Shown here: one piece after another, positions 1 through 7,651 of the stretch
Layout: every line of letters begins with the position of its first letter
How positions within the stretch are numbered: position 1 is the first letter of the stretch
From: DASUPK01 sp963795665
Lineage (GTDB): Bacteria; Actinomycetota; Thermoleophilia; Solirubrobacterales; 70-9
Direction of reading: 5' to 3'
DNA: 64,000 nucleotides
NCBI GenBank assembly: GCA_963795665.1
Contig: CAWCIP010000014.1
Location: 248,001-312,000, forward strand
The notes under the pieces: model-generated
Database searches by the model: none
The model's input: only the letters and a program-made list of their open reading frames with translations
What the model was told of the DNA's origin: nothing
Program-made: the position numbers and the translations under genes

Positions 1-336
1 AAGGTCGACGACACGCTGGGCGTGGTGTACACGCACGGCTTCGCCGGCCTGGCGGGTGGCCTGCTCACCGGCGTCTTCGCCAACGAGGCCATGGGCAGTG
101 CCCCCGGCCTGGTCTCAGGCAGCGGGCACCTGCTCGGTTGGCAGGCGCTGACCGCGCTCTGGGTGATCGCGTTCTCCGCGATCGGGACGTTCATCCTGCT
201 GAAGATCATCGGGCTGTTCGTCTCGCTCCGAATGACCGAGGAGGAGATGGAAGAGGGCGACCTGGCCGTTCACGGCCACGAGGTCTACCCCTCGGACGTG
301 CCCTCCCTGGCGTATCCGTCCGGAGCGTCCGGCTAG
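1..336 (+). CDS. amt: Ammonium transporter Amt, C-terminal part (5' end outside window)
   Basis: The frame is open from base 1 and ends at a TAG at 334-336, so only about 111 C-terminal residues are present. Visible are the Amt motif DDTLGV followed by HGFAGLAGG, a glycine-rich membrane segment, a final hydrophobic helix around residues 47-70, and the cytoplasmic tail EEEMEEGDLAVHGHEVYPSD. That tail matches the conserved Amt C-terminus (E-E-x-x-G-D-x-x-x-H-G-E-x-Y), which couples the subunits of the trimer. Amt proteins conduct ammonium across the plasma membrane. Any GlnK partner would lie outside the window. The gene converges on the LysR regulator, with a strong hairpin between them. Confidence 0.93.
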   Translation, partial: KVDDTLGVVYTHGFAGLAGGLLTGVFANEAMGSAPGLVSGSGHLLGWQALTALWVIAFSAIGTFILLKIIGLFVSLRMTEEEMEEGDLAVHGHEVYPSDVPSLAYPSGASG

Positions 337-366
337 TCGGATTCGATCCGGCTCAATTGAAGGTCT

Positions 367-402
367 GACCGCCGCCCCCGCCGCAAGGTGGGGGCGGCGG
401 TC
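367..402. terminator. Hairpin terminator between amt and the LysR gene
   Basis: A perfect 13-bp GC stem (367-379 against 390-402) with a 10-nt loop lies 31 bases after the amt stop. No T-run follows, which is common for actinobacterial terminators. Its place between convergent genes suggests bidirectional use. Confidence 0.7.
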
Positions 403-403
403 G

Positions 404-450
404 TTGCGAGGGTGCTCCGAAGCGAAGCGAGGAGCAACCCGTTTAGTGGG
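404..450 (+). repeat. Stem-loop repeat family, copy 1
   Basis: An imperfect palindrome: GGGTGCTCC (410-418) and GGAGCAACCC (431-440) pair with one bulged base around a 12-nt purine-rich spacer. It is framed by GCGAG on the left and GTTTAGTG on the right. The element overlaps the stop codon of the LysR gene (443-445). Four related copies lie at 31833, 43306, 45928 and 50543. Confidence 0.7.
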
Positions 451-1354
451 GCCGGTACTGACGCGCGGTGTCCCGGAGAATCTCGAGCATCGCAGCGGCG
501 GCCGGCAGCGAGGCCCCCGTGCCCGGCGTCGCAGCGACGACGTTCCTGACTGGACCGCCTGACCCCAACTCCCGGACCAGGATGTCGTAGCTGACCGTCT
601 GCGAGAGGGCGAGTTGGGGAATCAGCGCCACGCCGACGCCGGCGGCTACGAGGCCCTGAACCGTCAGGTAGTCGTCGCTCTCGAACGAGACGCGTGGCTC
701 GAAGCCCGCCGCCCGGCAGATCCGCACGACGTGGCGTGCGCAGGCGCTGGCCTCGGATGTCTGCACCCACGCGTCGTCCGAGAGGTCCTCCAGCTTGATT
801 CGCTCCTTACCTGCGAGAGCATGGCGCTTCGGGAGGGCAAGCTTCATCGGATCCTCGAAGAGAGCAGAGCTCTTCAGGCCGGGGCCGAGCTCGCCGGTCC
901 CCTCGAATTCGAAGATCAGGCCGAGGTCGAACTCACCGTCTCGCAGGCGGGGGGTGAGCTCCTCGGGCTCGCCTTCGACCAGGCTGAGCGTGACGTCGGG
1001 GTGCGCGGCTCGGAAGGCGGCGATCGCGAGCGGCATCAGGGTCGCGCCCGCCGTCGGGAACGACGCCATCCGCAGCTCGCCGCCCTTGATGCCGGCGATC
1101 GCCCCGAGCTCGGCCTCCGCGGCGTCGAGCTGGGTGAGGATCCTTCCGGCGTGCTCGTTGAGCCGCTCGCCGGCGGTGGTCGGCCGGACGCCGCGCCGGT
1201 CGCGCTCGAGCAGCGGCACCCCCGCCTCGGCCTCGAGAGTCGCGATCGCCTGTGAGACGGCGGACTGCGTGTAGTTGAGGACACCCGCGGCCTCGGAGAA
1301 CGACCCCTGCGCCACGACCTCACGCAGGACCTTGAGCCGCTGGACATTCAGCAT
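443..1354 (-). CDS. LysR-family transcriptional regulator
   Basis: About 303 residues, the usual LysR length. The N-terminal winged helix-turn-helix (about residues 3-60) shows LKVLREVVAQGSFSEAAG and YTQSAVSQAIATLE, followed by the linker helix and the periplasmic-binding-protein-like effector domain (about 90-300). I chose the ATG at 1354, which gives MLNVQRLKVL, over the one three codons upstream because it fits family N-termini. The gene is divergent from a universal stress protein, and the 108-bp gap holds an inverted repeat that could be its operator. The effector is unknown. Its 3' end overlaps a dispersed stem-loop repeat. Confidence 0.92.
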   Translation of the reverse strand: MLNVQRLKVLREVVAQGSFSEAAGVLNYTQSAVSQAIATLEAEAGVPLLERDRRGVRPTTAGERLNEHAGRILTQLDAAEAELGAIAGIKGGELRMASFPTAGATLMPLAIAAFRAAHPDVTLSLVEGEPEELTPRLRDGEFDLGLIFEFEGTGELGPGLKSSALFEDPMKLALPKRHALAGKERIKLEDLSDDAWVQTSEASACARHVVRICRAAGFEPRVSFESDDYLTVQGLVAAGVGVALIPQLALSQTVSYDILVRELGSGGPVRNVVAATPGTGASLPAAAAMLEILRDTARQYRPH

Positions 1355-1398
1355 TAGCAACACTGATTCTAACGATCATCAAGAGTACTTGTGCTAAT
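1353..1398. promoter_or_regulatory. Inverted repeat, possible LysR operator
   Basis: ATTAGCA (1353-1359) and its reverse complement TGCTAAT (1392-1398) flank an A/T-rich spacer between the divergent LysR and stress-protein genes. This is the local AT-rich peak. The left arm overlaps the LysR start codon, which would suit autorepression. The arm spacing is long for a single LysR T-N11-A site. Confidence 0.35.
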
Positions 1399-1462
1399 GG
1401 CAGGTTGCGGGCATCATGACGGCGAACTTCAGATCTCAACTCTCACAGAGGAGACCTTCGCA

Positions 1463-2167
1463 ATGGCAAAGATCATCGTTTCCTACGACGACACCGACAA
1501 CGACAGGGACGCGCTCGCCCTGGGCCGCACGCTGAGTGAGCTGGGCGGCGAGATCTCGCTGGCCTACGTCCGCCACACGCAGCTGCCCGACAGCGCTCGC
1601 GAGGCGCTGGAGGAGAAGGATGCCGAAGAGCTTCTGCAGCACGGCGTCGAGGCCCTGGGCGACGACAAGACGCCTCGCCACGTCGTGGTTCACGCCTCGA
1701 CCGGCGCCGGCCTCTGGGAGCTCGCGGAGAGCGAGAAGGCGGACGTGGTCGTCTTCGGCTCCGACTACCGGACCGCCTCGGGTGCCGTCATGCCCGGGAC
1801 CTCCGCCCAGCGGATGCTGACCGGGGGACCCGTCGCGGTCGCGGTTGCGCCCGCCGAGTACCGCAGCCGGAGCGGCGAGATCAAGACCATCGGAGTCCTG
1901 CCCGAGGACGACGGCGACGACGCCGCGCTCCAGACGGCCAACGGCCTTGCGGATGCGCTCGGCGCCACCGTCGCCGATACGCCGGAGGGCGCCGATCTGC
2001 TGGTGGTCGGCTCTTCCCCGGCCTCGCCCAAGGGTCACGTCAACCTCAGCGCCCGCGCCGGCTACGCGATCGAGACCGCCAACACCCCGGTGATCGCAGT
2101 CCCGCGCGGCACACAGGTGAAGTTCTCAAAGCCGAGCCTCGTCAAGCGGGTCGCCGCGAAAGTCTGA
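1463..2167 (+). CDS. Universal stress protein (UspA family), tandem Usp folds
   Basis: About 234 residues. The N-terminal half is a typical Usp fold starting MAKIIVSYDDTDNDRDAL and running to GGPVAVAVAP, with the late motif VVFGSDYRTASGAVMPGT, a variant of the ATP-binding G-x2-G-x9-G-S/T. The shorter second half (IKTIGVLPEDDGDD to TPVIAVPRG) looks like a degenerate second Usp unit. The ATG at 1463 was chosen because GAGGAG lies at 1448-1453 and the family N-terminus begins here. Usp proteins bind nucleotides and help cells survive stress; the exact role is unknown. The divergent LysR gene may regulate it. Confidence 0.88.
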   Translation: MAKIIVSYDDTDNDRDALALGRTLSELGGEISLAYVRHTQLPDSAREALEEKDAEELLQHGVEALGDDKTPRHVVVHASTGAGLWELAESEKADVVVFGSDYRTASGAVMPGTSAQRMLTGGPVAVAVAPAEYRSRSGEIKTIGVLPEDDGDDAALQTANGLADALGATVADTPEGADLLVVGSSPASPKGHVNLSARAGYAIETANTPVIAVPRGTQVKFSKPSLVKRVAAKV

Positions 2168-2204
2168 GCTTCGCAAGACGCAGCCGGCAGATATCGAGCG
2201 CTGC

Positions 2205-2227
2205 GGGGCGCCCCATCGGGGCGCCCC
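2205..2227. terminator. Hairpin terminator between the convergent Usp gene and an unknown gene
   Basis: A ten-base arm GGGGCGCCCC (2205-2214) is repeated at 2218-2227 across a 3-base loop, giving a perfect 10-bp GC stem. It sits between two convergent stop codons and could serve both. Confidence 0.7.
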
Positions 2228-2229
2228 GT

Positions 2230-2862
2230 CTATTTGGACAGCCGGTTTCGGAGGGCGCTGAGCGAGGTCTCGTCGCCCACCTCCAGGCGCAGCACCTCGA
2301 CGCCCGCCAGTTGCGCGGGGATCGCGGCATCGCCGAGCTGGACGAACACTGCCCTCGGGCCGAGCGCTCCCCGCGCCAGGCCGGCATCGAACAACCAGGA
2401 CGCCGAGGGCTCTGCGCCCTCGATCACCAGAACAGCGGCGTAGCCCGGCCCACCTGCGGAGGGCGCCCCCAGGATCCGGCCGCGCAGCTCGCTCCACGGC
2501 GCCGTCTCCAGCTCGATCGTCTCCAGCATTTCAGCGACATCCGCTGCGGCCGAGCCCTCCGCCAGGACCACGACCACTGGCGCCGACGCGGGCTGCGACT
2601 CCTCAACCAGCCGACGGGTGACGTTATCCGAGCTCTTCTCGGCATTCGACCAGCCCCGCCCCATCGAGAGATCGCTATCGGCGAGCTCGGGACCCTCCAG
2701 GATGATCAGCCGGCAATCCTTCGGCTCCCAATCCCTGTCCCCAAGCAGGATGACGCGACGGTGCATCCAGGGATCGAGGATCTCGCCGCGCATCTTCGCC
2801 TCGTCCAGATTGAAGGCGCGGGCATGCCTGAAGCCCTTGCTGATCTCCACGTGAAACGGCAC
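2230..2862 (-). CDS. Unknown protein, 210 aa
   Basis: I do not recognise a family. The protein starts MPFHVEISKGFRHARAFNLD, has no signal peptide or membrane helix, and is mixed alpha/beta in appearance, with alternating hydrophobic strands such as CRLIILEG, APVVVVLAEG, YAAVLVIEG and RAVFVQLGD, as in a Rossmann-like or flavodoxin-like layout. It may be a cytoplasmic nucleotide- or cofactor-binding protein, but no glycine-rich P-loop is visible. The gene is divergent from metF with 38 bp between starts. Composition and codon use match its neighbours. Confidence 0.72.
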   Translation of the reverse strand: MPFHVEISKGFRHARAFNLDEAKMRGEILDPWMHRRVILLGDRDWEPKDCRLIILEGPELADSDLSMGRGWSNAEKSSDNVTRRLVEESQPASAPVVVVLAEGSAAADVAEMLETIELETAPWSELRGRILGAPSAGGPGYAAVLVIEGAEPSASWLFDAGLARGALGPRAVFVQLGDAAIPAQLAGVEVLRLEVGDETSLSALRNRLSK

Positions 2863-2887
2863 TGCCCCGATGCTATGTGCCTCCCAA

Positions 2888-2893
2888 TACCCT
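2888..2893 (+). promoter_or_regulatory. Possible -10 element of metF, leaderless
   Basis: TACCCT ends 7 bases before the metF ATG at 2901, which would place transcription start on or next to the start codon. It is a weak match and no -35 is evident. Confidence 0.3.
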
Positions 2894-2900
2894 TGCTGGG

Positions 2901-3812
2901 ATGCGAATCGACGAAATGCTCGCCTCGACGCGACCGGTCTTCTCGGTCGAGTTCTTCCCGCCCAAGACCGACGAGGGCCGCCAGGTGCTGTTCGAGACCG
3001 TGGAGGTCCTGCGCAAGCTCGATCCGCACTTCTTCTCGGTCACCTATGGAGCCGGGGGCGCGACTCGGGAAGGCACCCTCGAGACGACCCGAGCGATCCG
3101 CGACGAATACGGGTCGGAGGCGATGGCCCACCTGAGCTGCGTCGGCGAGACCACCGAGAGCCTGCGGGAGATCATCGATCGGATTGCGGACGCCGGGATC
3201 GAGAACATCCTGGCGCTGCGCGGGGACCCGCCGCGCGGGAAGAAGGACTTCGTGCAGCCGGAGGGCGGTCTCGGGAGCTCGGCGGAGCTCGCCGCGCTGA
3301 TCCGCGAGACACACCCCGACATCGCCATCGGGGGAGCCTGCTTCCCGGAGGTCCATCCCGAGGCGCCGAGCCTCGAGGCCGACCTCGCCTACCTGAAGAC
3401 CAAGGTCCAGAACGGCGCGAGCTTCCTGATCACGCAGCTCTTCTTCGACAACCGCCTCTACTTCGACTTCGTCCCCGCCGCGCGCGCTGCCGGCATCGAC
3501 GTGCCGATCATCCCGGGCGTCATGCCGATGACCGGCTTCAAGCAGATCGCCAAGATCTCCGAGCTCTGCGAAGCGAGCATCCCGGAGCCGCTGGCATCCG
3601 CCATGCAGGACCTCGAGGGCGACGAGCGCGCCGAGTTCGAGCTCGGCGTCGCCTATGCGACGCAGCAATGCGCCGATCTGCTGCGCCGGGGTGCCCCGGG
3701 CATCCACCTCTACGCGCTCAACCGCTGGCCGGCTGCCCGCGCGATCCTGGGCGCGCTCCACGCCTCCAAGCCGTGGGAGGAGCGCGAGCCCACGGCAGCC
3801 GTGGCAACCTGA
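2901..3812 (+). CDS. metF: 5,10-methylenetetrahydrofolate reductase
   Basis: About 303 residues, the size of bacterial MetF. This FAD enzyme reduces methylene-THF to 5-methyl-THF, the methyl donor for methionine synthesis. Seen are SVEFFPPKT near the N-terminus (the catalytic Glu lies in this motif), SVTYGAGGATREGT, the folate/FAD-lining NILALRGDPP, FLITQLFFDN and IIPGVMPMTGFKQIAKISEL, all hallmark MTHFR blocks in the right order. The ATG at 2901 (MRIDEMLAS) is preferred over the start at 2877 because it gives the standard N-terminus. No methionine synthase gene is nearby. Confidence 0.95.
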   Translation: MRIDEMLASTRPVFSVEFFPPKTDEGRQVLFETVEVLRKLDPHFFSVTYGAGGATREGTLETTRAIRDEYGSEAMAHLSCVGETTESLREIIDRIADAGIENILALRGDPPRGKKDFVQPEGGLGSSAELAALIRETHPDIAIGGACFPEVHPEAPSLEADLAYLKTKVQNGASFLITQLFFDNRLYFDFVPAARAAGIDVPIIPGVMPMTGFKQIAKISELCEASIPEPLASAMQDLEGDERAEFELGVAYATQQCADLLRRGAPGIHLYALNRWPAARAILGALHASKPWEEREPTAAVAT

Positions 3813-3820
3813 GCCCCGCT

Positions 3821-3826
3821 TAGACT
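3821..3826 (+). promoter_or_regulatory. -10-like TAGACT upstream of the hydrolase gene
   Basis: TAGACT ends 13 bases before the ATG at 3840. The same hexamer type recurs just ahead of many starts in this window, which suggests leaderless or very short-leader transcripts. Confidence 0.4.
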
Positions 3827-3839
3827 CTCTCGCGCCCAG

Positions 3840-4667
3840 ATGCCCGAGTTCGACTACAACGGTCACCGGATCTCCTATGACGAGTACGGCGAGGGGGATC
3901 GGCCGATCATCCTGATCCACGGCCTGCTGATGAACCGCCGGATGTTCGAGCGGCTGGGGCCGGAGATGGCGGAGCTCGGCAATCGGGTGATCGCGGTGGA
4001 CCTGCTCGGCCATGGCCGGTCGGATCGCCCGGCGCAGATGTCCAACTACTCGATGACGTTCTTCGCCCGCCAGGTGGAGACGCTGATGGACCACCTGGAG
4101 CTCGACCAGGCCGTGATCGGCGGTACCTCACTGGGCGCCAACGCCACGCTCGAGCTGGCCTATCTGTCCCCCGACAGGGTGCGGGCGATGATGGTTGAGA
4201 TGCCCGTCCTGGACAACGCCCTGCTCGCGGCCGCCGTGATCTTCACCCCGATCATGATCGGCCTCCGCATCGGCGAGCCCGTGCTGAGGAGGCTCGCGTC
4301 CGTGGCTCGGAGGATCCCTCGTACCAATCCCCTGGTGGATGCCGGCCTCGATCTCCTCCGGCAGGACCCGGCGCCATCCTCAGCCGTCCTGGAGGGCCTG
4401 TTCCTGGGGTCATCCGCCCCCCATCACCAGTTCCGTGTGGAGATGAAGCAGCCGGCTCTGGTGATCGGCCACCGCGCCGACCCGCTCCACCCGTTCTCCG
4501 ATTCCGGGATGCTGGCCGAGGAGCTCCCGAACGCCCGGCTGATCGAGGCAACCTCGATCCTCGAATGGCGGGTCTCCCCCAACAGGCTCGATACCGAGCT
4601 GGCCAAGTTCCTCGATGAGGTCTGGGGAGTCACGCGGATGCCGGAGACCGCGCTAAGCGAGGCTTGA
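3840..4667 (+). CDS. Alpha/beta hydrolase, catalytic His not evident
   Basis: 275 residues with an alpha/beta hydrolase core: the oxyanion-hole motif LIHGLLMN (about 24-31), DLLGHGRSDRP (about 55-65) and the nucleophile elbow GGTSLGAN with Ser near residue 98. The acid is probably the Asp in GHRADPLHP. At the position where the catalytic His normally sits, the sequence reads ATSILEWRVSP with no His, so the triad looks incomplete unless another His substitutes. The substrate is unknown. The preceding gene is metF; the start is set by the TAGACT element and the MPEFDYNGHR N-terminus. Confidence 0.85.
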   Translation: MPEFDYNGHRISYDEYGEGDRPIILIHGLLMNRRMFERLGPEMAELGNRVIAVDLLGHGRSDRPAQMSNYSMTFFARQVETLMDHLELDQAVIGGTSLGANATLELAYLSPDRVRAMMVEMPVLDNALLAAAVIFTPIMIGLRIGEPVLRRLASVARRIPRTNPLVDAGLDLLRQDPAPSSAVLEGLFLGSSAPHHQFRVEMKQPALVIGHRADPLHPFSDSGMLAEELPNARLIEATSILEWRVSPNRLDTELAKFLDEVWGVTRMPETALSEA

Positions 4668-4678
4668 ACAGCCTCCGC

Positions 4679-4684
4679 TAGCCT
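4679..4684 (+). promoter_or_regulatory. -10-like TAGCCT upstream of the DUF3105 gene
   Basis: TAGCCT ends 12 bases before the ATG at 4697, matching the recurrent TAGNNT pattern ahead of starts here. Confidence 0.38.
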
Positions 4685-4696
4685 CTTCGCCCTCTG

Positions 4697-5470
4697 ATGG
4701 CCAGCCGGAAGGAAGAGAAGGAGCGACTGCGCGCGCAGCGGCTCGCCGCCGAGCAGGCGGCCGCATCGGGCGGGCGTAGGCGGCTGCTGGCCGGCTACGT
4801 GGTGGCCGGGGTGCTCGCGCTGGCCGTCCTGGCGGGACTGGTGGCGGTGATCGCGAGCGGAGGCGGCGGAGGCGGCGGGACAAACGCCTGCGACAACGCC
4901 CACGTCAAGAACTCCGGCGGCACCTTCAGGGACCTCGAGCCCGATTGCCGCACTGGAACCCCGCCTCCGCCGATCCAGTTCGCGGACCTGGCCACCTCCG
5001 CCCAGAAGGCGGGCTGCCAGCTCAAGCTGAACCTCTCCAACGAGGGCAACACCCACGTGCCCAACTCGACTCCCGTCCACTACGGGACGGTCCCTCCGAC
5101 CTCGGGCAACCATAACCCGGTGCCGATCGACGACGGGGCCTACAAGACGCCGATCACGAGCGACACGAGCCAGACGACCAACATCCGCAACGAGGTGCAT
5201 GCCATGGAGCACGGGCGGATCGAGATCCACTACAAGCCGAGCCTGCCCGAGAACGAGCAGCTGGCCCTGAAGGGCGTCTTCGACGACGACCCCGACGGGA
5301 TGCTCCTCTACCCCGACCCCGACATGCCCTACGACGTCGCGGTCACCGCCTGGACCAACGAGGTGGTCTGTCCCAAGTACAGCCCGGTCGTCCTCGACGT
5401 GATCCGGAACTTCCGCGACACCTACCGGGGCAACGGCCCCGAGCAGGGCATCCCGATCCATCTCGGTTAG
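4697..5470 (+). CDS. DUF3105 membrane-anchored protein
   Basis: 257 residues. A charged cytoplasmic N-terminus (RKEEKERLRAQRLAAEQ) precedes one membrane helix (about 32-53), a glycine-rich linker and an extracellular domain. The domain shows DUF3105 hallmarks: VHYGTVPPTSGNHNP (about 127-141), HAMEHGRIEIHY (about 171-182) and the late block VAVTAWTNEVVCP. Conserved His residues in these motifs suggest metal binding, but the family's function is not known to me. The last bases overlap the convergent acetyltransferase gene by 4. Confidence 0.85.
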   Translation: MASRKEEKERLRAQRLAAEQAAASGGRRRLLAGYVVAGVLALAVLAGLVAVIASGGGGGGGTNACDNAHVKNSGGTFRDLEPDCRTGTPPPPIQFADLATSAQKAGCQLKLNLSNEGNTHVPNSTPVHYGTVPPTSGNHNPVPIDDGAYKTPITSDTSQTTNIRNEVHAMEHGRIEIHYKPSLPENEQLALKGVFDDDPDGMLLYPDPDMPYDVAVTAWTNEVVCPKYSPVVLDVIRNFRDTYRGNGPEQGIPIHLG

Positions 5471-6390
5471 CGGTAGGCCGGGAAGAACCCCTCGGGCGCC
5501 GGGCCAGCCCGCGCCGCGAGCCTCTCGTAGGCGCCGGGATCGCAGATCAGCTCGTGGGTCCGGAAAGGTTCTTCCCCGGTCGCGAATCCCCGCTTGAAGG
5601 AGTCCAGGGAGTCCCCGGGGGACAGCCCACCACCCAGGTTCACCGGCAGGCCCAGCTCGCCGCCGAGGGAGATCATCGCGGCGAACAGGTTCTTCATCGG
5701 TGAGTCGCCGAGCGCCTCGTCGGCCGTGCCGCCCAGGTAGTAGTGGAGGTAGCCGTCGCTCGCCACCGCGATCGCGCCGGCGAGTCCGTCCGCCTCATCG
5801 TCACGGGCGGCGATCACGAGCCAGCTCCTCTCGCTGCGGAGCAGCCCCCGGAAGTACTCGCTCGGGTAGAGGTAGCGCTCCGCCGCACCGGTGCGCGCCA
5901 TCGTCTCCGCATAGGCCCGCTCGAAGTCCGCGCGGGCGTCGTCGCCCGCCTCAGGCCCCGGGATCGCCTGGATCTTCCAGCCGCGGCGCTCGTTGCGCCT
6001 GATCTGCTCGCGCAGGCGCTTTCGGATCCCGGCGTCGCCGCCGGCTACGTGGACGTGGTTCCGGACCGTGCCGCCGGTCAGGGGCGCCCACTCGCCTATC
6101 CGGCCGCGGAGGAAGACGCTGACCAGCCCAGTTTCCGACCAGTCGATCTCGCTCGGCTCGATCGGGCTCTCGGGCCGCCCTGAGGCCCCCGGGTAGCCGT
6201 AGGGCGAGATCGCATCGATCAGCTCGCCCCCCTCGATCGCGCGGACGACCACGGGTGCGCGGAGCGGGATCTCTGACTCGATCTCGATCGTGTGGGTGAC
6301 GCCCTCGGCCTCGAGGAACGCCGGCGAGCGGAAGAATTCCGCCTCGGCGGACGCGGCTGTGCCGCCGTCCGAGATCAGCCGTGCCTTCAC
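5467..6390 (-). CDS. FemAB-like / GNAT-fold acyltransferase
   Basis: About 307 residues. The C-terminal half resembles the GNAT fold of FemAB/BioF2-type transferases: RKRLREQIRRNERRGW (about 140-155), FERAYAETMARTGA, YLYPSEYFRGLL, SWLVIAARD, AGAIAVASDGYLHYYLGG and SPMKNLFAAMISLG. Such enzymes add aminoacyl or acyl groups to lipid-linked or polysaccharide precursors. The GTG at 6390 was chosen because it forms a GTGA overlap with the stop of the upstream acetyltransferase and starts the recognisable protein. It is the last gene of a left-pointing polysaccharide operon. The acceptor is unknown. Confidence 0.78.
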   Translation of the reverse strand: MKARLISDGGTAASAEAEFFRSPAFLEAEGVTHTIEIESEIPLRAPVVVRAIEGGELIDAISPYGYPGASGRPESPIEPSEIDWSETGLVSVFLRGRIGEWAPLTGGTVRNHVHVAGGDAGIRKRLREQIRRNERRGWKIQAIPGPEAGDDARADFERAYAETMARTGAAERYLYPSEYFRGLLRSERSWLVIAARDDEADGLAGAIAVASDGYLHYYLGGTADEALGDSPMKNLFAAMISLGGELGLPVNLGGGLSPGDSLDSFKRGFATGEEPFRTHELICDPGAYERLAARAGPAPEGFFPAYR

Positions 6391-6932
6391 TCTTCGGGCG
6401 GCTCCGGCAGGTCCTCGCGAAACCCGCCCCAGAGCTCGACGTCGATCAGCTCGTCGCCATGGCGGACCTGCCTGCGCAGCACGCCCTCCTGCTTCCAGCC
6501 GTTGTAGATGACCGCCTTCTTCGCGGCCTCGTTGGTCGCGGGGATCCGGCCGTAGACCTTGTGGGCCCCGAACTCCTCGAAGGCCTTCAGGTTGGTGAGC
6601 CGCTCCGCCTCGCGACCCACGCCCCGGCCTCGGACCCGCTCGTCTCCCATGATCGCCCCGAGCTCGGGGGCGGTCTGGCGGTTCAGCCCGTAGAGCGCCG
6701 TGTAGCCGACCGGCTCGTCGATCCCCTCCACCTCGACCGCCCACTTGCGGTCCTCGGCGTCGGGGTCCCGGGACTGCTCGATCGCCCGCTCCACCCAGCG
6801 CCTGGCGTCCTCCTCGCCGAACTCGTCGCGGTGCTCGAGCAGGTTGGCCGTCGCGGCGGGGGAGTTGAACCAGCGGTGCACGGCGGAGGCGTCCTCCGGG
6901 CGGAAGTCCCTCAGCGAGATGCCGCGGGCCAT
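6387..6932 (-). CDS. GNAT-family N-acetyltransferase (RimJ/RimL-like)
   Basis: 181 residues, one GNAT domain. Visible are LRDFRPEDASAVHRWFNSP at the N-terminus, GYTALYGLN, the acetyl-CoA-binding RVRGRGVGREAERL (the Q/R-x-x-G-x-G/A loop) and KVYGRIPATNEAAKKAVIYN, the classic N-E-x-A-x-x-x-Y region of the RimJ/RimL branch. It is translationally coupled on both sides (ATGA with the sugar transferase, GTGA with the next gene). In this operon a sugar-nucleotide or amino-sugar acetyltransferase is the likely role, but ribosomal-protein-type activity cannot be excluded. Confidence 0.87.
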   Translation of the reverse strand: MARGISLRDFRPEDASAVHRWFNSPAATANLLEHRDEFGEEDARRWVERAIEQSRDPDAEDRKWAVEVEGIDEPVGYTALYGLNRQTAPELGAIMGDERVRGRGVGREAERLTNLKAFEEFGAHKVYGRIPATNEAAKKAVIYNGWKQEGVLRRQVRHGDELIDVELWGGFREDLPEPPEE

Positions 6933-7651
6933 CAGCGGTCTCCGGCCTCCTCGCGCTCGGCGGCTTTACGCAACGGCGAGTCGGGGGCGGAGCCCGCGTA
7001 CTGGTCGGCGGCCACGCTGCCGGCGCCGCCCAGCAGCGCTCCGGGAGTGCGGGCGAGGATCTTCAGGTCCAGCCGCAGCGAGCGATGCTCGACGTACCAG
7101 ACGTCCAGCTCGATTCGCTCCTCCCAGGGGATCCCCGCTCGCCCGTGGATCTGAGCCCAGCCGGTGACGCCCGGTCGCAGGTCCAGGCGGCGAAGCTGGC
7201 GAGGCGTGTAGAGCTCAACCTGCGCGGGCAGGGTCGCCCGCGGCCCCACGATGCGCATGTCGCCGCGCAGAACGTTGAAGAGGTTCGGCAGCTCATCGAG
7301 GGAGAATCGGCGCAGGAGCTTGCCGATGCCCGTCACCCGCGGATCCTGCGCGGTCACGGCGGTGCCAACCCCGACTGGGTCCGCACCCTGGCGCATCGTC
7401 CGCAGCTTGAACATCTCGAAGATCACGCCATCGCGACCCACTCGACGCTGGCGATAGATCACCGGCCCGCGCGAGGCGAGCTTGATCGCGATCGCCGCCG
7501 CCAGCAGGATCGGTGAGACGAGAACCAGGGCTACCAGCGCGATCGCCAAGTCCGCCCAGCGAGGCAGGCCCTGCTTCGGCCTGGTGGCGGGCGGCGTCAC
7601 GTTCAGGCGCTGCTGATGGGCGTCCGGCACCGGGCCGTTGGTGCTGCTCAT
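6932..7651 (-). CDS. Sugar-1-phosphate transferase (WcaJ/PglC-type polyprenyl-phosphate glycosyltransferase)
   Basis: 239 residues. One N-terminal hydrophobic helix (about 33-55) precedes the bacterial sugar transferase domain: YRQRRVGRDGVIFEMFKLRTM, RRFSLDELPNLFNVLRGDM, IVGPRATLP, LRPGVTGWAQIHGR and LDVWYVEHRSLRLDLKIL. It transfers a sugar-phosphate from UDP-sugar to undecaprenyl phosphate, the first committed step of repeat-unit assembly. The single-helix short form resembles PglC rather than the five-helix WbaP. The ATG at 7651 gives an ATGA overlap with the upstream glycosyltransferase stop. Confidence 0.93.
   Translation of the reverse strand: MSSTNGPVPDAHQQRLNVTPPATRPKQGLPRWADLAIALVALVLVSPILLAAAIAIKLASRGPVIYRQRRVGRDGVIFEMFKLRTMRQGADPVGVGTAVTAQDPRVTGIGKLLRRFSLDELPNLFNVLRGDMRIVGPRATLPAQVELYTPRQLRRLDLRPGVTGWAQIHGRAGIPWEERIELDVWYVEHRSLRLDLKILARTPGALLGGAGSVAADQYAGSAPDSPLRKAAEREEAGDR

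Noticed and set aside
2849..2858. CACGTGAAAC, resembling half of a parS site
   Set aside because: It matches only about 11 of 16 bases of the parS consensus, lies in a coding frame, and similar GTGAAAC strings occur elsewhere by chance. No full parS palindrome was found in the window.
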